Below are positions 57,386 to 64,000 of a DNA stretch of 64,000 bases, in pieces. Source of the stretch: Blasia pusilla (Eukaryota; Marchantiophyta; Marchantiopsida; Blasiales). A program made the translations under genes and the position numbers. Under the pieces are notes generated by a model. The model saw only the letters and a program-made list of their open reading frames with translations, was not told where the DNA came from and did no database searches. The stretch spans positions 7,006,001 through 7,070,000 of the forward strand of contig CM114272.1 of the NCBI GenBank assembly GCA_050084515.1. The letters are read 5' to 3'. The first letter of the stretch is position 1. Every line of letters begins with the position of its first letter.

Positions 57386-58356
57386 TATCGCAACCCTCAT
57401 ATCCAAATGTGCGTCGATGCGAAACATGCATCAGGACTCTAGTAAGCTCAAATTAGGATGGATATGCATCGAAGAAGAAGCCTCTTGGAGAAGACATGAG
57501 ATGTGAGACGCAAGCAAGATCGAGTGTTTCATGTGTTAGTGGTCACAACTCGATAAACCTGAACCAAACATGAACCAAGACGAGAGGGAGTCAAGTCTAG
57601 GAAGAGTGGGTTGCCAGGGAGGATGAGACCAAAATTGGAACCAGACTAGTGTTCAATTTGTTTTGGTTCATAATGATCATAATCAAAATGAGTTTGAAAT
57701 GATTAAGGTGGCATTAGAAAGCTCATGCAAAGTCACTTCCAATGCACTAAAGATCTAGACAAACGCATAAGCAAAGGTCAACATATCACCAAGAAATTAT
57801 CAGAAGGATAGTTGGGATAACATTGAGGGCCCAAGGTGTCGTTCCCAAAGATAAGGGGAGGGTAGAGAACCTCAAAATTATATATAAGGGGAAGGGTCTC
57901 CAAGGGTGCTTTGGACCTGAACTCCACTTTGGGGAGCCGCGGGGCAAACCAAGGGCACAAAATGGATTAGGAGGTTGGCGTTGGGATGTGACTACCAAGT
58001 TGAGTCCAAGTGAGTGAATTTCAAAGATCACCCTTGGATTCCAACTCGTGACCTATTTTTTGGGTCTTGATTATAACTCATGCGAGGTCCATATTAGATG
58101 TCTAGACCATCCAAAAAGTTTGTCCCAAGTTTAGGAAGACTTCCTCGTTTTGGGAAGTGAGAAGTTAGGACCTGTCAAGCTTGATGAATGGCTTAAGTTT
58201 AGAACTCAAGAAGTTGGAAGGCTGGTTGAATTGAGCCAAAACTAATAAAAGTGTGTACATTTGGATGCAGATCAAACATACTTTTATTGCGGACTTACTG
58301 AACGTGGGCTTCTGCAACATTTGAGATTGACGTTCAAGAGGAGTAGACGCACAACA
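57386..58356 (-). mobile_element. Solo LTR (~1-kb family) with perfect 5-bp target duplication
   Basis: 971 bp on the minus strand, TGTTGTGCGTC...GTTGCGATA (the terminal CA has become TA). It is flanked by ATTTC at 57381-57385 and 58357-58361. It is collinear with the copies at 3200/12330 and 13048-14056. No internal domain remains, consistent with LTR-LTR recombination. Confidence 0.92.
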
Positions 58357-58439
58357 ATTTCCATATCCCTATTAAGAATGCAAGTGCTTTAGTCTATCTG
58401 AATTTATACAATATAAGCATTTAAGGTTCATTTAGTGAA

Positions 58440-59080
58440 AATATTGAGCTTAGTTATTTAGCTATATTGAGTCACTCCATATGTGGCAATGATTAGTCGC
58501 CGCATGTGCATGAACGCCTCTCTCAGACTCTCATCTAATCTCCGTTGAAAATCATGTAGACTCTTCAGCTTGTCAATCCACACACCCTATTATTTCCTCC
58601 CCAACTGTTGAAAGTACTCCATTGTAGGACTAAAACTGGGTTGTGCTCTAGCATCAAGGGTCTCTACCACCTCACTGCCATCATCTTCATCTAGTCCCCA
58701 GATTAATGGTGTAAGTCTCTTCCCACTCACTATCCCACCATATGCCTCGCGGCCACTAGTGGAGAGATACCCTAGAGCCCAATACATCCTCCAGGCATCG
58801 ATCTATACCGAATGTAAAGACCAAAACTCCATATAGTCATCCATCAAAGGACCCTCTAAATGTTGGAATAAACCCTTTCACGCCATGAAAGGGTTGAACT
58901 GTATAGGGGCTCGTATCTCCTAGAAGTTATATCATATGTCGAACTCTTGGATAAAATCATCAAGATCTATGGTGCCTACTGCACCTGATAAACAACGCAT
59001 GCCTTGGTGGCCTATGTCGCCCATCTCCCTCCACGTGACATTATCTCCGTCGGCGATCTAGTCACCAAACCCGTTGTCCA
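58440..59080 (-). pseudogene. Gypsy gag fragment, probable relative of the methyltransferase element
   Basis: Minus-strand frame: GTIDLDDFIQEFDI, RAPIQFNPFMA-KGLFQHLE, GPLMDDYMEFWSLH (about 58870), PSFSPTMEYFQQLGRK (about 58600) and FQRRLDESLREAFMHM (about 58530). The pattern fits the gypsy gag matrix/capsid. Stops fall where Trp, Gln or Arg are expected. No pol follows, because the solo LTR at 57386-58356 and unrelated sequence lie downstream. Assignment to the same family as 3954-12077 rests on recollection of gag sequences in such elements, since the corresponding part of gag is missing there. Confidence 0.6.
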
Positions 59081-60840
59081 ATGATGACGACCGACCCATG
59101 GATTGGAGTCAGGATGGCTCTTCACTCAAAACTCCTCGATACCTCACTCCACTCTGTGTCACTTCACTACTAGTGCTCGAACTAACCCTTTCTTTCAAAC
59201 CCTATAAGAATATCGTGATGAAAACCCTGCCTCATATGCTCAAACACTCAGAGTCACCAAGAGTCTCCCACACTCCTCATTAGCGTACCTAAGCTATTGA
59301 CACTCTCTCAAGTCATAGACACGACTTCTACTAGGGCAACTGCCCTATATCCACAAACATGCTAGATATGCAAAGAGTTTATATTTGTCACCATCACTAC
59401 ATCCATCTAGCCTAAGCTCAATACCCAACACCCTCAATGACATGAGACAAAAGTGGGAAAAGGGACTCGAATGGATAATCTGAACACGCTTGCCATCACT
59501 CTATTCCATGATCAACACTAATTGCTCCATATGGTGGGGAAACCTCCATGACACAACTATCTCCTCGAGCAGCATGTCAAACCTCCCATCAGCGGATGCA
59601 GACTACCCATCGACGTGTGTGTCTCTACCAGTCACACTCCATCTCATCCCTATGTGTAGCTCTCTCTACCCTTTCAAACCTTCTTTCACCTCCGCAGCTC
59701 CATATGGAGGTACGCTCCATGCCGTCTTTGGCCACTCCTCTATTCACCCCTAACCTTGGAGCCATAATGGCCCCTTTAATTTGGTCCTCCTCCTTGCCTT
59801 ATGCCACCTATACGGCTCCTTTGTATGTCCCATACTATAACTCCTTCCTACTACTTTATCATAGTTAACGTTGTGCGCCTCCCAATATGACCCTTCCTTT
59901 CGACCATGTACCTCTGGTTGTGGGATTTGTTGATGTATACCCTCTATACATCTCTTTCCTCAACTCCCCTGACTCCTCCTCCCATAATTTTTTTAATTTT
60001 CTTGTACCTTCCACTCACCCAAAATACCACACAAATCTACTCATCTCCTTTGTCATCTTACATTTATTTCCACGTGCACCAACTTCCCAACAGCGTACTA
60101 CTCTATCATCCATATTTACCAACCTCAGATTCATGCAAAAACCATACATTCTCTTTGCCTGGCCATGGGACTTGCAATGCGATATCCCCGCTTGTAACGT
60201 AGACCCAAGCTCAACTAACCTGTACCTAGTCTAACGATTTCTTATCTATTTTTGTACCCATTCTATAGCCTCTATTGGCCCAAAATTGGCTCGCGTAGGT
60301 TGCGATGCGGGCTAGGTGGGCTTGGTGTAGCCACACTCGGGCTTCATGTAGGCCACGCTCGGGCTTCATTTAGGCTTGGAAAGGGCTCATATCTCGCACA
60401 CCTATTTGATCCCTACCCACATCCGTTCCTTTGTCCCAAGCACGCACGTGGGATCGAGATACCAAAAAAACCGAGGCGGAGGATATGTTGGGCATGTTTG
60501 GACTTATCTAGTAATGTTCGCCCCATGGATGAACAAGGTCATTTATGTGCACCTTGAAGAACATGTGGAGTTCAAAACATGTTGCACAAACAATTACTAA
60601 AATGATTTGCTAAATAAAGTTGTGAGGACTAAATATGAAGTCTTGAGTCCAGTTCATGTTGCTATTAAAGAGCAGTGGCTAGATATGAGCTTCCTTGGAA
60701 AGCTGAAAATTCAAGTCCTCGATTCTAACCATAGACCAATTTGATTCTTTTCTTATTACTAAAGTCTGCAAAAAATGGTCTTCATTCGGTTAGCGGTCCA
60801 CCCAAGATAGGCAAGTCACACTTTTATGAACTTTATTGCA
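59081..60840. other. Intergenic, no gene supported
   Basis: Several open stretches on the plus strand but no domain. Short direct repeats of CCACACTCGGGCTTCATGTAGG type lie at 60330-60375. It may include the leader of the gag fragment's parent element. Confidence 0.4.
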
Positions 60841-60859
60841 AAGTAATGGAGGGAAAGGG

Positions 60860-62920
60860 GACTAAAAGTTAAGCTAGCAACACCAATTGGTATTGCAGTA
60901 CCTAGACTGAACCTATTAGTCACTACCCTACACTCTACTTTTGGCATTCCAATAAAAGATGATTTACCCTATTTGTTATCAATGTCCAAAACCTACCAGA
61001 AAAGAAAGGCAACACATATTGCTAACATTGATGAATGCTCAATGAGGACACCAAAGCTAATGGAAGTTTTTTCTACATGCCTCAATAATGCTCTCCGACA
61101 TCTGGTCACAATCCATTTGAGACAATGGTCGTTACCTCACTTGGTGACCTTTGCCAACTTCCTCCAATTTGTAAGCACTCTTCTATTAATAGGTGCAAAC
61201 GTCGTATTTCATCCTCACCTTTCTAGGGTAGCATGAAAAAATATAATCTCACCACAACAATGAGGCAGGATGCAGATCCTCTATTTTGTTGTTCCTAAAT
61301 TCAATCCACTTCAAAATACCTTCCCACACAAATATGAATGATTTCTTGCAAAGTTACATAATAACTACTAATCAGACTTTAGACTTCATCAATAATGTTA
61401 CTAAAATTATATGTTTGCATAGAGTAGATGTACATTTATTGAACATTGTTTGCTTATAGAGATTTTTTGATGAGGCAAGTATCATCTTTGTACTTTTTGA
61501 GAGTGATGTTTCCGGTGAAGATGGTTTATAATATTAGGTTAAAAAAGATGATTTCCATTATGATCTCTTGCTGCACAAGGGTTTAGTAAAACTAAACTCA
61601 TTAGACTAGCTTGCAATTATACTTTAATTAAAGTTGATAGATCAATATTTGAGTGCATTTCTATAAAAAATACAGCAAAATTCTACAAACGTACTTTTCC
61701 CCTCATGCTATCATATGCTGTAATAAGACATTAATCACAAGGAAGCATGATAGTTGGCAAGTGCCTCATTGCATTTAAAAGTGCATTCACATACGGACTC
61801 ACAAATGTCATGTTGTCTAGAGTCTCGTATAGTCAAACCTTAATAATTTTAGGAACATCCTTACCTTTAGTTTTTTTTATGGTCAAGATTATTTACCAAT
61901 GTCTGAATTCATCCATTATGTATAGCTCACATTTCTTCAATGCCAAGCAACGGAAAGTCGCTATATGTCCACTTTGCTTCTCTAATGATGGTGAGAAGAC
62001 TAATCTTGTATCTAGATTATATGGAAGTGATGAATCACGTTAGTCTAGTAAATTTGCTAACACAAATATTACAGCCTCGCAAGCACATTTTAGAAGGCCA
62101 CTCTAGAGCAACTCTTAGCGCGCCAATGTTAGAAGACCTCCAACACCAACAATATCATCCATTAAAGTTTGTACTTTTTCTATTAAGTGAACCATAATAC
62201 TTTGCCATAGATATAATAAAAAAATCCTAAAGTTAACAACTAATCTTTTTATTGATTACAAAATCCAACAATCAATGGGAAGTTTGCAAAATTGTTGTTG
62301 CAAGAAATTCCCAAAGAGCTAGAGCCACAACAAGTTGTTTTTATTCAACCATCCTTGCCACAAATTCAATCATCCTTGCTACAAATGAGGTTTGCTGACA
62401 ACATGGGAATCCTTCTATTTACAAGGCAAGATGAGATTACCAAATAAGATGTTTTCAAAATGATTAACGGTCAAAAATCTTGGGATGCATTATTCCATGA
62501 CAAACACAATACTCCTCCAACTACAAGTAAGCATCATTAAAAAAAATTTCTACTAGCTTCAAATAGTTGCATTTTTTGGCTTTTTTTGTAATACATATTT
62601 TTTGTTCCTTATTCAAGGGTATAGAAAGAAGCTTTGCTATAAAAGAGTTGACCAAAACACAAGCAAATAAGAAGCTATCATTAGTTGAAGACAAGATTAG
62701 AATTCCCCAACTCACTGAACTCAAGCACATTTTTCAAGAACTATGGATATAATCATACATTTCATATTTACTCATACATTAGTTTTGAGTAAAAAGGATG
62801 CATGAAGCCATAAAAATTTGGTTTGTTATTAAATATACAACCAAACAACCATCCATTCAATGTTATTAACTTAGATGACTTAGAGGATCTCACTTCAGAT
62901 TATAGGCACAATACGGTCCC
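60860..62920 (+). pseudogene. Decayed PIF1-like helicase, copy 2 (plus)
   Basis: Blocks in order: LATPIGIA (motif Ia-like, about 60870), TLHSTFGIPIKDDLPYLLS (about 60935), NIDECSM (Walker B, about 61030), TFPLMLSYA...SQGS (about 61690) and TNVMLSRVSYSQTLIIL (motif VI, about 61810). The C-terminal INLDDLEDLT lies near 62860. Walker A is not readable. AT-rich introns, stops and frameshifts rule out function. It is inverted relative to the copy at 53412-54900. Confidence 0.72.
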
Positions 62921-63539
62921 TTGCATGTATAACATGACTCCCTTACCGAGCCAATATCTAGCTCATGTCTTGATTTCCTCTCACCCAAAAAGCAGCAGAG
63001 ATATCTTCAGTGTGTTGCTATTAAAGTTTAGACAAATTACTCTCTAGACCGCCACAATAGTGTGAGTTTTGTTTCAATTTCGAATGTATTATACATATTT
63101 GATCTTCCTTGATTGAATTGCACAAATTTATTATATCAATGCAATATTTGTGAACTATGACAGGTATGATTATGTTAATATTTTTGAGTTTTTAATTGGA
63201 ATTCATTTTGGTTTGTGACCGTTCCATCCTTTTATATTTTATTTGCGGAATTATTATCCAATTTATAGCGACACAAGTTTACAACCACTAGCTTTGGGTT
63301 AGTTGATTTGTTGTTTTATTATGATCAGGGTTATTAGGCGACTATCGAGTTTTTGAGGATGCATCACAACTCTAGAAATTGATAGGTTTACCTTAATTTT
63401 TGAGGCTAAATCATCCAATCGTCTGAGTTTTTGCCTCTCACTATCGCATTTCTTGACATAGCTTCAAGTTTTGAGCTCCAGCTTTGTTATGTCTTTTATA
63501 GTGGAACAAGGAGTTTTTGTGTATTGCTTCAGTAGAGAT

Positions 63540-63922
63540 TGGAGGTTGATTTAAGTAGGTTGTGAACAATCCAGTGGGAAGTCGGGTAACTTGCTAGAAT
63601 AGGTTTCCCTTTGCATGGACCCATTTGGAGGTCATTTGAGGAACTCACTATTCCAAGTAAGTTTCCAATCATGTGAGCTTTAACTTTCTATTTATGGAAA
63701 GTGGCTATTGACTTATTTTTGGAGGACTTTGGGGTCAAGTGATGACCTTGGTGTACAAGTCATCCGGGGAAGGACTTTGTGAGAGAGGATATACCTCAAG
63801 GAGAGTGAGCTTGGAGAGTTCATTCTATCCTTGTTGAACCTCTTGAGCATGAGGTGGCGGAGTTATGGTGCTCCTTGCCTTGTGAGTAACTCCATCCTCT
63901 CACCATGAGAGTAGGTTTGATT

Positions 63923-63935
<13 letters not shown>
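63540..63935 (+). repeat. ~400-bp direct repeat, copy 2 (possible LTR)
   Basis: Partner of 56646-57085; see the shared blocks listed there. It probably continues beyond the window. Confidence 0.55.

Positions 63936-63978
<43 letters not shown>
63924..63978. repeat. (GA)n microsatellite
   Basis: About 27 uninterrupted GA units at the end of the repeat at 63540-63935. The equivalent region of the partner copy has only short GA runs. Confidence 0.9.
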
Positions 63979-63985
<7 letters not shown>

Positions 63986-64000
63986 CGTGTTGTGAGATTA

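Noticed and set aside
59490-60234. Plus-strand open frames around 59.5-60.2 kb
   Set aside because: Low-complexity Ser/Pro/Tyr-rich translations without domains, next to a minus-strand gag remnant; best taken as chance.

Overview
The window looks like a repeat-rich land-plant (streptophyte) nuclear genome, most likely from a non-seed lineage, although the exact organism cannot be fixed from sequence alone. The clues are three plant-type nuclear genes (eIF3g, a TPR-SET protein, and a NYN/zinc-finger protein with an organelle-type leader), telo-box motifs upstream of eIF3g, plant Helitrons ending in CTAG, and large AT-rich intergenic tracts. No tRNA, rRNA or CRISPR array was recognised.

Host genes, all on the minus strand: (1) 1-610, the 5' part of an eIF3g gene cut by the window edge and carrying a one-base frame break. 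(2) 27050-32581, a two-exon TPR/SET-domain gene. Its two coding blocks lie 2.8 kb apart but join in phase at a GT-AG intron. (3) 47983-49815, an intronless NYN-domain putative ribonuclease with a C2H2 finger inserted in the nuclease fold. The rest is mobile DNA and its debris.

2.5-14.5 kb is a nested insertion that can be resolved to the base. An RLE-type LINE fragment (2985-3199 plus 12336-12760) was hit by a ~1.0-kb LTR (5-bp duplication GGTGG). That LTR was then hit by an 8.1-kb Ty3/gypsy element (3954-12077, minus strand, 4-bp duplication GCTA). The gypsy element is the most remarkable item here. Between protease and reverse transcriptase its pol carries a DNMT3-like C5-cytosine DNA methyltransferase, and its integrase ends in a PHD finger. 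It is now dead, and nearly all its stops are explicable as C-to-T transitions. Relatives are present as an integrase-tail/PHD fragment (2547-2830) and a gag fragment (58440-59080).

14.7-26.1 kb is Helitron territory: a five-unit head-to-tail array of ~212-bp non-autonomous Helitrons (14688-15716), a 9.95-kb Helitron with both termini and a decayed Rep-helicase gene (16004-25951), and a 176-bp non-autonomous copy on the opposite strand. Similar short Helitrons occur near 1.4, 34.3, 35.3 and 45.0 kb.

37-42.5 kb holds a nearly complete but frameshifted non-LTR retrotransposon with a C2H2 finger, RT, CCHC knuckle and restriction-like endonuclease, plus a second 3' fragment. 50-64 kb is AT-rich debris: two inverted copies of a decayed PIF1-like helicase, a solo LTR with a perfect 5-bp target duplication, the gag fragment, and a pair of ~400-bp direct repeats near 56.7 and 63.6 kb that may be LTRs of a further element. 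Short-loop fold-back inversions recur across the window.
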